In this document: one piece after another, positions 43,584-52,524 of the stretch
Layout of the letters: every line of letters starts with the position of its first letter
How positions within the stretch are numbered: position 1 is the stretch's first letter
Source: an uncultured Chitinophaga sp.
GTDB lineage: Bacteria; Bacteroidota; Bacteroidia; Chitinophagales; Chitinophagaceae
Length of the DNA: 64,000 nucleotides
Assembly: GCF_937898475.1 (NCBI RefSeq)
Contig: NZ_CALEJS010000032.1
Location: 124,001 to 188,000, forward strand
Direction of reading: 5' to 3'
Program-made: the position numbers and the translations under genes
The notes under the pieces: model-generated
Databases searched by the model: none
Told to the model about the DNA's origin: nothing
The model's input: only the letters and a program-made list of their open reading frames with translations

Positions 43584-45098
43584 ATGCAAAAGCAAATTAA
43601 ATCAGCATTGATCTCCGTTTTCTATAAAGATAACCTGGAGAACATTGTGAAGAAACTGGGTGAACAAGGTGTAACTATTTATTCTACGGGCGGTACGCAG
43701 AAATTTATCGAGGAGCAGGGAGTGCAATGTGTAGCGGTTGAAGACCTGACGGCCTATCCGTCCATATTGGGCGGAAGGGTAAAAACCTTACACCCAAAGG
43801 TATTTGGCGGTATACTGGCACGTCGTGGTAACCCGCAGGACCTTGCGCAATTGCAGGAGTACGGAATACCGGAAATTGACCTGGTGATAGTAGATCTTTA
43901 TCCCTTTGAGGAAACCGTAAAAAGCACCAGCGACGAACAGACCATCATCGAGAAAATAGACATTGGCGGCGTATCGCTGATCCGTGCAGCCGGTAAGAAT
44001 TACAAAGATGTGGTGATCGTAGCCAGCAAAGATCAGTATGCAGACTTAGAGCAGGTACTGGTGGAAAATAAAGGCAATACCACTGTTGAAGAACGCCGCA
44101 AATTTGCCGCAAAAGCATTTGAAGTATGCGCCCATTATGATGTGGCTATTTCCAGGTATTTCCTGAATAATGAACCTGCGCAGTACTTCCAGTCTTCCGT
44201 AGCGGAAGGCCAGGTAATGCGTTACGGTGAGAACCCGCATCAGCGTGGGGTATTTTACGGCAACCTGCAGGAGCTGTTCAACAAGCTCCACGGCAAGGAG
44301 CTTTCCTATAACAACCTGGTGGATGTAGACGCCGCCTGCCAGCTGGTACAGGAGTTTAAGGAAACCACTTTTGCCGTTATCAAACACACCAATGTGTGTG
44401 GCATTGCCAGCCGTCCCACGCTGAAAGAGGCCTGGGAAGCTGCCCTGGCAGGCGATAAGGAAAGCGCTTTTGGCGGCGTGCTGGCATGCAACGTAGTGGT
44501 AGACAAAGCCACTGCGGAGTCTATCAGCGAGATATTTTTTGAAATACTCATTGCCCCAGGCTTTGATGCAGATGCACTGGCCGTTCTCACTACCAAGAAG
44601 AACCGCATATTGTTAGAACAGCGTCAGCCTGCCGGACAGCCCTATATGTTTAAGAATGTACTGAACGGCGTACTGGTGCAGGACAATGATGCAGGTAGCT
44701 ACAAAGACTGGAACGATGCCGGCGCCCGTCCTGCCTCCCAGGCGGAAAAAGAAGACCTGCAGTTTGCCAACCTGGTGTGCAAGCACCTGAAATCAAACGC
44801 CATTGCCCTGGTAAAGAACAAGCAGCTGATCGGTAAGGGATGCGGCCAGACCTCCCGTGTGGATGCCCTGCGCCATGCCATTGAAAAGGCCCACCAGTTC
44901 AATTTTGACCTGAAAGGCGCTGCCATGGCTTCAGACGCCTTCTTTCCCTTTGACGACTGCGTACGCATTGCCCATACCGAAGGCATCACTTCCGTGATCC
45001 AGCCCGGTGGGTCTGTAAGAGACAACGACTCCATCGAGTTCTGCAAGCAGCATGACATGGTGATGGTGATGACGGGTATGCGCCACTTTAAACACTAA
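43584..45098 (+). CDS. purH: Bifunctional AICAR formyltransferase/IMP cyclohydrolase
   Basis: 504 residues, slightly shorter than the E. coli enzyme (529). It does the last two steps of purine synthesis. The N-terminal cyclohydrolase (MGS-like fold, about 1-195; YSTGGT, GGRVKTLHPKVFGGIL) and the C-terminal transformylase (about 200-504) are complete. The catalytic Lys-His of the transformylase is in IKHTNVCG, where most enzymes have KHTNPCG; the last motif GGSVRDNDSI is intact. The start ATG at 43584 is 13 bases after comEC, so they are probably co-transcribed. Confidence 0.97.
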   Translation: MQKQIKSALISVFYKDNLENIVKKLGEQGVTIYSTGGTQKFIEEQGVQCVAVEDLTAYPSILGGRVKTLHPKVFGGILARRGNPQDLAQLQEYGIPEIDLVIVDLYPFEETVKSTSDEQTIIEKIDIGGVSLIRAAGKNYKDVVIVASKDQYADLEQVLVENKGNTTVEERRKFAAKAFEVCAHYDVAISRYFLNNEPAQYFQSSVAEGQVMRYGENPHQRGVFYGNLQELFNKLHGKELSYNNLVDVDAACQLVQEFKETTFAVIKHTNVCGIASRPTLKEAWEAALAGDKESAFGGVLACNVVVDKATAESISEIFFEILIAPGFDADALAVLTTKKNRILLEQRQPAGQPYMFKNVLNGVLVQDNDAGSYKDWNDAGARPASQAEKEDLQFANLVCKHLKSNAIALVKNKQLIGKGCGQTSRVDALRHAIEKAHQFNFDLKGAAMASDAFFPFDDCVRIAHTEGITSVIQPGGSVRDNDSIEFCKQHDMVMVMTGMRHFKH

Positions 45099-45105
45099 CT
45101 TGCAC

Positions 45106-45138
45106 GCTACCGTGTGCCGCAAACCGGTGCACGGTAGC
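45106..45138 (+). terminator. Hairpin after purH
   Basis: GCTACCGTG (45106-45114) pairs with CACGGTAGC (45130-45138). The following bases are TTCACATTATA, a weak T-run, so termination strength is uncertain. Confidence 0.5.
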
Positions 45139-45266
45139 TTCACATTATACTATATTAACTGCCTGATCCCTGCACTATCCTTGCTTTTCTATATCCCCCC
45201 GCATTTCGTTAAAATAATATCACTTAACAGGCTAGAAAAATTTTTATTAGTATTGCTGTAGAAGAT

Positions 45267-45845
45267 ATGGCATTCCTACACCACAATACCATGCAGGACG
45301 CAACAGACGCCGGCCTTATCCGGGAGTACAAAACCACCGGCAAGTTGGAGTTCCTGGCTGCGCTCTATCAACGCTATATGAATCTGGTATATGGGGTGTG
45401 CCTGCGCTATTTTGATGAAACTGCCAGTAAAGACGCTGTGATGCAGATATTTGAAGAGCTGATCCCCAAGCTGCAGCAGCACGAGGTGCAAAACTTCAAA
45501 AGCTGGCTGCATGTGCTCACGCGCAATCATTGCCTCATGAAGCTGCGGGCCATGAAACCGCGGGAAGGAAGGGTGGTATCCCTGGAAGACCGGCCTGTTA
45601 TGGAAAGCGAGGAATTATTACATCATGAAAACGGGTTTAGCCTGGAAGGGCGCCTGCAGGCCATGGAGCAATGCCTGGAAACCCTGCCGGCTGAACAGCA
45701 GAAAAGCGTGCAGCTGTTCTACCTGCAGGAGAAAAGTTACCGCGAGGTGGCAGAACTTACAGGATACGAAATGAAGAAAGTGAAGAGCTATATACAGAAC
45801 GGCAAGCGTAACCTGAAAATATGTATGGAGCAGAAACATGCCTGA
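45267..45845 (+). CDS. ECF-like RNA polymerase sigma factor paired with the SGNH anti-sigma protein
   Basis: 192 residues (or 184 from the Met of MQDATDAG). Region 2 spans about 20-95 (FLAALYQRYMNLVYGVCLRY, NFKSWLHVLTRNHCLMKLR) and region 4 about 130-185 (LPAEQQKSVQLFYLQEKSYR and YEMKKVKSYIQNGKRNL). The region between is longer than in the sigma factor at 15765. Its last eight bases overlap the next gene (ATG at 45838 inside the end), implying translational coupling and a fixed ratio of sigma to anti-sigma. Confidence 0.88.
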   Translation: MAFLHHNTMQDATDAGLIREYKTTGKLEFLAALYQRYMNLVYGVCLRYFDETASKDAVMQIFEELIPKLQQHEVQNFKSWLHVLTRNHCLMKLRAMKPREGRVVSLEDRPVMESEELLHHENGFSLEGRLQAMEQCLETLPAEQQKSVQLFYLQEKSYREVAELTGYEMKKVKSYIQNGKRNLKICMEQKHA

Positions 45846-47508
45846 CAAGCATTCAAATAATAAACCAAGGGTAAGCGAAGCGCTTATACGCCAGTACCTG
45901 GCCGGCGAGCTGGATGATAAAGCTATGCATGCCCTGGAACGGCAGGCCCTGGACGATCCTTTTCTGGCAGAAGCCCTGGAAGGTTACGCCGGGCATGAAC
46001 CTGATCAGTCTGCACACCTGGCAGAGCTGCAGCAAAGGCTGGAGCAGCGGGTGGCAAAGTCTGATAAGGGCCGGCTGCGTTTGCTGTACTACCGTTGGGC
46101 ATCCGCTGCTGCCATCCTGGTAATACTGGCCCTGAGTTTTTTATGGATCAACCGGCAACAATCTGCCGAGCTTCAAAAGAATTTCGCCAGATCGGAAGAG
46201 CAGCAACCGGCTCCCCGGGCATATAAAGCAATTGACAGTACTAAACAGGTGCAGGTCCCACCTGCTGCAGACACACCGGCCAAATCAGGAACTCACAAAA
46301 AGCCCCCTTTGCCTGCGACCGCGCGGCCACCTGTTAAAGCGCGCCAGCTTGAGAAGGAGCATACACCGGAAGTAGCTCTGGAAGCAGCTAAAGCCCGTGA
46401 TGCTGCGTTGGCTGCAGTAACGGAAAAAATAGCTGCCATAAGCAGAACGGAGGACAGCATCAGCGCCGGTTTGCTTGTGACAAATAAGGCAGTGGAAGGA
46501 AATGCAGTTGCCGGAGATCCACAAGGGTTGATAACTGCCTACGGGACTAAGGTGAGGAGAACCGTTCGGGGAGTGGCCTTATCTGCTCCCGCTGAGCGTT
46601 TTTTTAACGGGAGAGTGGTAGACAAGGTGAGCGGCGAACCTTTGCCCGGTGTAAATGTCATCGCCGGTAATAAAGCGGCTATAACAGACAGTAAAGGAGC
46701 TTTCGCTATACCACTGGATACGACGGAATCTCCTTTATTGAAACTGGCTTATATTGGCTATAACAGTCAGCAGTTGCGATTTGACAAACAGCAGGACAAT
46801 GTGACGGTGGCCCTGGAGCCGTCCAGAGAGGCCTTAAGTGAAGTAGTGGTAACGGCTATGGGAAAACTGTCTGGCAGGGCCAAACGTGCCCGCAAAGCCA
46901 ATCAGCATCAACGTGCACATCACATTGTGGTACTGGGATCTTCAACAGCTGCAGGCACGGGGCCTAAAACGCCTGACAGCGCCTGGGTAAACCTGCTCCG
47001 CGAGTACCTGCAATCAGATGATACATCGGTAAGGGTAACCAATCTTGCCGTAGGTGGTTTCACCAGCTACAAGATATTGCCGGAAGGCCGGGACTTACCC
47101 TTCTACAAACCGAAGCCTGACCTGGAACATAATATTGACAAGGCACTATCCCTGAAGCCGGATCTTATCATCATTAACCTGCCCTCCAATGATATCACGG
47201 AAGGGTTCTCTGTAGAAGATTTCCGCGTTAACCTGAAGATGGTGACGGATATTTTACGTCAGCAGGGCATCCGCTACTATATTACAACCACACAACCCCG
47301 TAATACCACTGCAGACAAACGTAAGAAACTGCAGCGCATGCGGGATATTATAATGAGCAGCTACCGGAACAATTTTATTGATTTCTGGGACGGACTGGGC
47401 ACGGCAGACGGTAATATAGCGCCTCAGTATGATAGTGGCGACGGTGTACACCTGAACGGCCTGGGGCACCGCATCATGTTTGAGCGGGTGGCAGCAAAGA
47501 TCCAGTAA
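45838..47508 (+). CDS. Anti-sigma protein fused to a carboxypeptidase-regulatory-like domain and an SGNH/GDSL hydrolase
   Basis: 556 residues. 1-80: cytosolic helices (SEALIRQYLAGELDDKAMHA, then DPFLAEALEGY), the usual sigma-binding start of Bacteroidota anti-sigma proteins. 86-104: membrane helix. 110-250: Pro/Ala/Lys linker. 255-328: CarboxypepD_reg-like beta domain (FNGRVVDKVSGEPLPGVNV, DSKGAFAIPL). 332-341: ALSEVVVTAM, the text that normally opens a TonB plug. 361-556: SGNH hydrolase with all blocks: GSS (Ser369 as nucleophile), Gly406-Gly407, Asn451 in PSND, Asp535 and His538 in GDGVHLN. The hydrolase faces the periplasm. Esterase action on an envelope ester as part of signalling is inference. 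Overlaps the sigma gene by eight bases. Confidence 0.85.
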   Translation: MPDKHSNNKPRVSEALIRQYLAGELDDKAMHALERQALDDPFLAEALEGYAGHEPDQSAHLAELQQRLEQRVAKSDKGRLRLLYYRWASAAAILVILALSFLWINRQQSAELQKNFARSEEQQPAPRAYKAIDSTKQVQVPPAADTPAKSGTHKKPPLPATARPPVKARQLEKEHTPEVALEAAKARDAALAAVTEKIAAISRTEDSISAGLLVTNKAVEGNAVAGDPQGLITAYGTKVRRTVRGVALSAPAERFFNGRVVDKVSGEPLPGVNVIAGNKAAITDSKGAFAIPLDTTESPLLKLAYIGYNSQQLRFDKQQDNVTVALEPSREALSEVVVTAMGKLSGRAKRARKANQHQRAHHIVVLGSSTAAGTGPKTPDSAWVNLLREYLQSDDTSVRVTNLAVGGFTSYKILPEGRDLPFYKPKPDLEHNIDKALSLKPDLIIINLPSNDITEGFSVEDFRVNLKMVTDILRQQGIRYYITTTQPRNTTADKRKKLQRMRDIIMSSYRNNFIDFWDGLGTADGNIAPQYDSGDGVHLNGLGHRIMFERVAAKIQ

Positions 47509-47522
47509 GTAAGTTTATTTCT

Positions 47523-47720
47523 CTATTTCTCCCGGATGGCTTTGATCAAAGCCCTGTTCCGCCGGTCCTCCCGGGCGTTGTTGAGAGAGACCACGGCCCA
47601 GATAGCTGCCGGCAGCCAGCCGATAAGGGTAATTTGTAACACCAGGCAGAGAATGCCGGAAAGGATCCTTCCCCTTAACAGGAAGGACAGCCAGGGTAAC
47701 AGTATAGCGATAAGGGTCAT
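47523..47720 (-). CDS. Pmp3/YqaE-family small membrane protein
   Basis: 65 residues from the ATG at 47720 (MTLIAILLPWLSFLLRGR). A longer upstream frame would run back into the LutB gene and is not expected. Two membrane helices (about 2-20 and 24-45) and a short charged tail match the UPF0057 (Pmp3) family, proteolipids linked to membrane potential and salt stress. It starts 10 bases after the LutB stop on the same strand, so the two are probably one transcript. Confidence 0.85.
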   Translation of the reverse strand: MTLIAILLPWLSFLLRGRILSGILCLVLQITLIGWLPAAIWAVVSLNNAREDRRNRALIKAIREK

Positions 47721-47730
47721 AAAAAAAGTA

Positions 47731-49110
47731 TTAGCTGTTATTTCTTTCTTTCCATAACTGGTTGAACGATTTTGGAGCAAACACCGGCAGCTCCCGGTCA
47801 TCTCCCCATGCCTTCCCAAAAAAGCGTTTTATAAAGAAGTTCTTCATTTTTCCGCCGGCCATATTCATCATTCTGCGGCTCAGCGATGCTTGTTTCCAGG
47901 CAAACCAGGCCATTTTTTCTCCCCCGGAAGTATAGTTCTCTTCCACTGCTTTGTGGCGGTTATGCAGCAGCAGCTCATGCAGGTTGATACGCACCGGGCA
48001 TACTTCTGTACAGTTGCCGCAGAGAGAGGAGGCATAACTCAGATGGCCATACGAATCCATGTCTGTAAGGTAAGGCGTAATAACAGCGCCAATGGGGCCG
48101 CTGTAGGTAGTGCCGTAGGTGTGGCCGCCAATGTTCTTGTATACGGGGCAGGCATTCAGGCAGGAGCCGCAGCGGATGCAGTAAAGGGCTTCACGGGCCT
48201 CGGTATCCTCCAGTATATTGGTGCGGCCGTTATCCATAAGGATCACGTACATTTCCTCCGGACCATCAGTCTCCCCTTCCTGGCGGGGGCCGCTGAAAAT
48301 AGAATTGTATACGGTTACCTGCTGCCCGGTACCGTAGGTAGCCAGCAATGGCCAGAAAAGCGCCAGGTCATTGATGGAGGGCAGTACTTTTTCGATACCT
48401 ACCAGCACGATATGCGTCTTGGGAAAAGCGGTACTCAGACGGGCGTTACCTTCGTTTTCACTTACGGCTACAGCACCGGCATCCGCAATAATGAAGTTGG
48501 CGCCGGTGATGCCTATTTCTGCCTGCTGGTATTTTTGTCGAAGGTTCTCCCGCGCAACCAGTGTAAGTTCCTCGGGTGTAAGGTTGGGAGGGGTGCCTAA
48601 TTTTTCGGCAAAGAGTTGCGCTACATCTTCCTTGCTTTTATGCATGGCCGGCGTAACAATATGGTAGGGAGGTTCTCCGTCCAGCTGCTGAATGTATTCT
48701 CCCAGGTCTGTTTCCACACATTCTATACCCTGTTGCGCCAGGAAGCTGTTCAGGTGCACTTCCTCCGTAGCCATTGATTTGCTTTTAACGATGCTTTTGC
48801 ACTGTTTGGCTTTACAGATGGCGAGGATCTCTTCCTGTACCTGTTGGGTGTTCTCTGCCCATATCACTTTACCTCCGCGCTGGGTAAAGTGCATTTCAAA
48901 TTCTTCCAGGTATTTATCCAGGTGCTCCAGTGCTCTCCATTTGATGTTCTTGGCGCGTTCGCGAGCCGTCAGCAGGTCGGTGAACTGCTGTTTACCTGCC
49001 TTTACTGCAGTATTATATTTACCAATGTTGAAATTGATAGTGCGGCGGTGACCCAGATCGGTAGCTTTTTGCTCGCTCTTTTCCAGGAAAGTGGATGCTG
49101 TTTGGTGCAT
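47731..49110 (-). CDS. lutB: LutB-type iron-sulfur protein (lactate utilisation)
   Basis: 459 residues. An N-terminal LutB/LUD domain (about 60-300; GITGANFIIADAGAVAVSEN) and a ferredoxin-like part with two cluster motifs: Cys311, 314, 317 and 321 (CIRCGSCLNACPVY) and Cys364, 367, 371 (CGNCTEVCP). In Bacillus, LutABC oxidises L-lactate to pyruvate. LutA and LutC are not next to it here, so partners must be elsewhere. The gene precedes the Pmp3 peptide. Confidence 0.92.
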   Translation of the reverse strand: MHQTASTFLEKSEQKATDLGHRRTINFNIGKYNTAVKAGKQQFTDLLTARERAKNIKWRALEHLDKYLEEFEMHFTQRGGKVIWAENTQQVQEEILAICKAKQCKSIVKSKSMATEEVHLNSFLAQQGIECVETDLGEYIQQLDGEPPYHIVTPAMHKSKEDVAQLFAEKLGTPPNLTPEELTLVARENLRQKYQQAEIGITGANFIIADAGAVAVSENEGNARLSTAFPKTHIVLVGIEKVLPSINDLALFWPLLATYGTGQQVTVYNSIFSGPRQEGETDGPEEMYVILMDNGRTNILEDTEAREALYCIRCGSCLNACPVYKNIGGHTYGTTYSGPIGAVITPYLTDMDSYGHLSYASSLCGNCTEVCPVRINLHELLLHNRHKAVEENYTSGGEKMAWFAWKQASLSRRMMNMAGGKMKNFFIKRFFGKAWGDDRELPVFAPKSFNQLWKERNNS

Positions 49111-49203
49111 ATCTAACTAAAATTCCAAGATCCAAAATAAAGATAGGCAACTTTCACGGATAGGGCTAAAACTGCGGATTGGTGTCAAAAACCCGGCCAG
49201 CTT

Positions 49204-49773
49204 TTAAGGCTTTGCTTTCTTTGCGATCTTATCCAGCACGGAATAGAACTCATCGCCGTACTTGCGGATCAGCGCCTCCTTTAAGAAGCGGTATACAGGC
49301 ACCTGCAGCTTTTTACCGTTGCGGCATGCCGGCGCACATATATCCCAGCGGTCGTAGTTAACTGCTTCAAAGCTCTCATATTTCTTAATGCGGATGGGAT
49401 AGAGGTGGCAGGAGATCGGTTTCTTGAAGTTGACCACGCCGTCATTGTATGCTTTTTCAATACCGCAGCCTACTATGCCATGTTCATCAATAACGGCGTA
49501 AGCACAGATGCCTTTGTTGACGATAGGCGTTACATAGCCGTATTCATCGTCGATGGTATGGGTGCCGGTGGCGGCAATTTCCTGTATGCCTTCTTCGCGC
49601 AGGTAAGATTTGATTTTAGGGAAGATCTTTTTCAGGGTTTTTATTTCCTGTTTTTCAAGCGGGGCGCCACAGTCGCCGGCTACGCAGCAGGCTCCTTTGC
49701 AGGCACTCAGGTTGCAGACGAATTGCTCCTCAATTACTTCGTCACTAATGTATTTGTCGTCTATTATAATCAT
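49204..49773 (-). CDS. DUF3109 family cysteine-rich protein
   Basis: 189 residues with Cys-rich text CNLSACKGACCVAGDCGAPL (20-39) and further cysteines at GICAYAV, GCGIEK, SCHLYP and CAPACRNGK. This matches DUF3109, a family related to YkgJ-type CxxCxxxCC proteins thought to bind zinc or an iron-sulfur cluster. No enzyme activity is known. It has its own promoter element at 49815. Confidence 0.88.
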   Translation of the reverse strand: MIIIDDKYISDEVIEEQFVCNLSACKGACCVAGDCGAPLEKQEIKTLKKIFPKIKSYLREEGIQEIAATGTHTIDDEYGYVTPIVNKGICAYAVIDEHGIVGCGIEKAYNDGVVNFKKPISCHLYPIRIKKYESFEAVNYDRWDICAPACRNGKKLQVPVYRFLKEALIRKYGDEFYSVLDKIAKKAKP

Positions 49774-49814
49774 TGTTAGCGGTAAGCTTTTAGCTGCCGG
49801 CTTTTAGCCAGGGG

Positions 49815-49822
49815 CAAAGGTA
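49815..49822 (-). promoter_or_regulatory. DUF3109 gene -7 promoter element
   Basis: TACCTTTG on the minus strand, exact TAnnTTTG match, 41 bases before the start codon at 49773. Confidence 0.55.
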
Positions 49823-49841
49823 CAAAATAAGCTAACAGCTT

Positions 49842-50426
49842 TTATCTCCAACGTAAGGTCTCTACCAGGTGGAGCATATCTTCCTGGAGGAACTTGTGTA
49901 CCGGTGCGAGGGAGTCTGCATTGGGGGTAGCGTCGAAGTAGAGCGCTCCGCGGATGAAGTGATGGCCCGAGTCTGTAGCAAAAAACTGCTTGGCGCTGGC
50001 TGCGTTACCACCTACTTCGTAGAACAGGCCGCTTACGCCGTTTGGGGTATGGATATCTTTTTCATCAATATAATCTGCCTTGTAGGTGTGTTTGTAAGTC
50101 ATTTTAAAAGCATCGTTCACAAGCTTTTCCAGGGTGTTGCTATGTTTCCCGATCTCTTTGTAGCTCATGTAGATCTTGCCGTTGAGAGAGGGAAATTCTA
50201 CATTGATCCAGTATGGGTTTTCGGGCGTTTCGCCAAAGAAGCTACTGTCGCGGGTAATATTGGCATATACAGGATATTCGAAGGTATAGGGGTACCCGGG
50301 CTTATCAAAAACGCGGTATTCTCTTGCCGGGAAACTGATGTTGAAATAGCCCCGGGGTTTGGGTGTATATACCTCTTCGCAGGCGGTGGCGCCCAATATT
50401 ATACAGAGTAAAAGAAAGTACCTCAT
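49842..50426 (-). CDS. gldD: Gliding motility lipoprotein GldD
   Basis: 194 residues. Lipobox ATAC (Cys16), then the family opening YTPKPRGYFNISFPAREY and PYTFEYPVYANI. In Flavobacterium johnsoniae GldD is a lipoprotein needed for gliding and for type IX secretion. The gene directly follows gldE (30 bases), the order known from other Bacteroidota. Whether this organism glides cannot be told from two genes. Confidence 0.92.
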   Translation of the reverse strand: MRYFLLLCIILGATACEEVYTPKPRGYFNISFPAREYRVFDKPGYPYTFEYPVYANITRDSSFFGETPENPYWINVEFPSLNGKIYMSYKEIGKHSNTLEKLVNDAFKMTYKHTYKADYIDEKDIHTPNGVSGLFYEVGGNAASAKQFFATDSGHHFIRGALYFDATPNADSLAPVHKFLQEDMLHLVETLRWR

Positions 50427-50456
50427 TTTACGGTTTTAGATAATCAGATAACAGGT

Positions 50457-51815
50457 TTAGCCGGCTGCAATGCCTTCATCCTGGCGGATAATGACCTGTA
50501 CCTTTTGAATACGCATCTTGCTAACTTCCAGTACGGTGAAGTCAAAATTCCCGTAATTAATAACGCTGTTCTCTTCCGGAAATTTTCCGGCCAGCTCCAG
50601 GATAAGTCCGCCGATCGAATCACTTTCGCCTTTTACATGTTCAAAAGTGTCTGGCGGTACGTTCATGATGCGGCAAACATCATTCAGCATGGTTTTGCCT
50701 TCAAAAACATAGGTAAAGTTGTCTACTTTGCTGTAGTTGAACTCTTCCTCGTCAAATTCATCTTTAATATCGCCAATTACTTCTTCCATGATATCTTCCA
50801 GGGTAACGATACCGCTGGTGCCGCCAAACTCATCTACCACTACGGCAAAATGCATGCGGCGGGTCTGGAATTCAGTGAGGAGGTCTTCAATCAGTTTATG
50901 GCCGTGAACAAAAAATGGCTGGCGCATTACTTCATGCCAGTCAAAGGTATTGCCTTTGCCCAGGTGCGGCAGCAGGTCTTTGGTATGAATCACGCCAACG
51001 ATATTATCGAGGTTGCCTTTGTAAACGGGCAGGCGGGAGTAGTGGAGGTCTGCCACCTGTTTGGCTACCTGTTCAAAGCCGCTGTCGTATTCCAGGCCGG
51101 ACACGTCGAGGCGGGTGCGCATGATCTGTTTAACGGTGATGTTGCCGAACTTCAGGATGCCTTTCAGGATGTTTTTTTCTTCCTGGGAGGCGGTTGGATC
51201 AACGCTCATCTCGATGGCCTGATCAATTTCCTGGTAGTTCACGTGTCCGCTCTGGCGGTGAAAGAGGCGGTCTTCTATACTGTTGCTGAGGTTTACGAAG
51301 AAATCGCTGATTGGTTCCAGGGTAGCATGAATGATACTGACAAACCAGGCAAAATAGGTGGCAAAGCGTATGTTGTTCTGGGCGGCCCATACCCTGGGCA
51401 GTACTTGTCCGAAAAATAGCAGAATAAAGCTGATGAAGGCGATCCTTACCAGGAGGGAAACCACTGGCAGGGTTTGCAGGTCTTCCATCTGGGTGATGAG
51501 GTAATTGGTGACCATGATAAAGGCCACGCCCAGCAGGATGCTGGCGATCTGAAGGGAGGCAAGCAGTGATTTAGGCTTTTCAAGCAGCTTGGTAATGAGT
51601 TTACCGCTGGTATTCTGGCGTGTTTTCAGTACGTTCAGGTCCTTATAGTTAAGGGTGAAGAAGGCTACCTCTGCACCTGATACTATAAATGCCAATAATA
51701 ATAATATAAATATTACCAGCAGGTATATAACCACGTTTGGTGTGGCGATTGGCGCATTGGTGGCTTGCAAAAGGAATGGTTTACCGGATAAAATGCTTGC
51801 CGAATGGATATCCAA
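50457..51815 (-). CDS. gldE: GldE, CNNM/CBS-domain membrane protein
   Basis: 452 residues: N-terminal CNNM/DUF21 membrane domain (about 28-180; SGAEVAFFTLNYKDL), a CBS pair (about 210-335; MRTRLDV, YSRLPVYKGNLDNIVGVIHT, FAVVVDEFGGTSGIVTLEDI) and a CorC/HlyC domain (about 360-445). The family includes magnesium exporters of the CorC type; the copy next to gldD is called GldE. The gene sits between ssb and gldD on the same strand. Its promoter region contains two dyads. Confidence 0.92.
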   Translation of the reverse strand: MDIHSASILSGKPFLLQATNAPIATPNVVIYLLVIFILLLLAFIVSGAEVAFFTLNYKDLNVLKTRQNTSGKLITKLLEKPKSLLASLQIASILLGVAFIMVTNYLITQMEDLQTLPVVSLLVRIAFISFILLFFGQVLPRVWAAQNNIRFATYFAWFVSIIHATLEPISDFFVNLSNSIEDRLFHRQSGHVNYQEIDQAIEMSVDPTASQEEKNILKGILKFGNITVKQIMRTRLDVSGLEYDSGFEQVAKQVADLHYSRLPVYKGNLDNIVGVIHTKDLLPHLGKGNTFDWHEVMRQPFFVHGHKLIEDLLTEFQTRRMHFAVVVDEFGGTSGIVTLEDIMEEVIGDIKDEFDEEEFNYSKVDNFTYVFEGKTMLNDVCRIMNVPPDTFEHVKGESDSIGGLILELAGKFPEENSVINYGNFDFTVLEVSKMRIQKVQVIIRQDEGIAAG

Positions 51816-51877
51816 GTTGTTAACTTTTAATCAAAAATAAGGGGAAAGAAATTCTGGCTTATGATCGTCGAATCGCT

Positions 51878-51917
51878 TTCCCTTATGCAAATATAAGGGA
51901 ATGTCCCAATTTGGGAC
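51878..51917 (-). promoter_or_regulatory. gldE promoter with two inverted repeats
   Basis: TATATTTG (minus strand, 51888-51895) is a -7 match 73 bases before gldE. It is framed by TTCCCTTA (51878-51885) and TAAGGGAA (51894-51901). Immediately upstream lies the palindrome GTCCCAATTTGGGAC (51903-51917), at the place of the -33 element. Both look like protein-binding sites. Confidence 0.5.
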
Positions 51918-51974
51918 TATCAGTAAAAATACTAATAATTTTTCATGGATAACGGAGCTGCGCCTGTATCAGAT

Positions 51975-52427
51975 TTAAAAAGGCAGGTCGTCTGCCGGTT
52001 CGCTCATGGAAGGAGGTATTTCGTTGGGGAAATTTTCGCCGGTGGAGCTACCTGTGTTGCTATGGTGGATAGCGTGTTCTGCATTGTTCATGTCCATACG
52101 CTTATCAAGCATTACCAGGTTATCACCCACCACTTCCGTGGCAAATTTCTTATTGCCTTCTTTGTCTTCCCAGCTACGGGTACGCAGGCGGCCTTCTATA
52201 TATACCAGGCTGCCTTTGTGCAGGTATTTTTGTGCCAGTTCTGCCAGTCCGCGCCACAGTACTACTGTATGCCATTCTGTTTGGGAAATGAGCTTGCCTG
52301 CCCTATCCTTGAATGTTTCTGTAGTCGCCAATGAGAATTTAGCTACTGCGATATTGCCTTCCAAAAATTGTACATCCGGATCCCTACCTAAGTTGCCAAT
52401 CAGGATTACTTTATTAACACCTCTCAT
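51975..52427 (-). CDS. ssb: Single-stranded DNA-binding protein
   Basis: 150 residues. OB-fold (about 1-110; MRGVNKVILIGNLGRDPDV, EWHTVVLWRGLAELAQKYLHKG) and a flexible tail ending in the conserved acidic tip DDLPF that recruits repair and replication proteins. The gene lies 97 bases after mutY and upstream of gldE, a group seen in other Bacteroidota. SSB coats single-stranded DNA as a tetramer. Confidence 0.97.
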   Translation of the reverse strand: MRGVNKVILIGNLGRDPDVQFLEGNIAVAKFSLATTETFKDRAGKLISQTEWHTVVLWRGLAELAQKYLHKGSLVYIEGRLRTRSWEDKEGNKKFATEVVGDNLVMLDKRMDMNNAEHAIHHSNTGSSTGENFPNEIPPSMSEPADDLPF

Positions 52428-52524
52428 AGTTGTAGGATTTAATCTATTGATGAAATGTTCTTCTTATAAACAACCTCTTTAAAGTTAATATTTTTTTACA
52501 ATCAGCGCAGAAATTTTTATCGCG

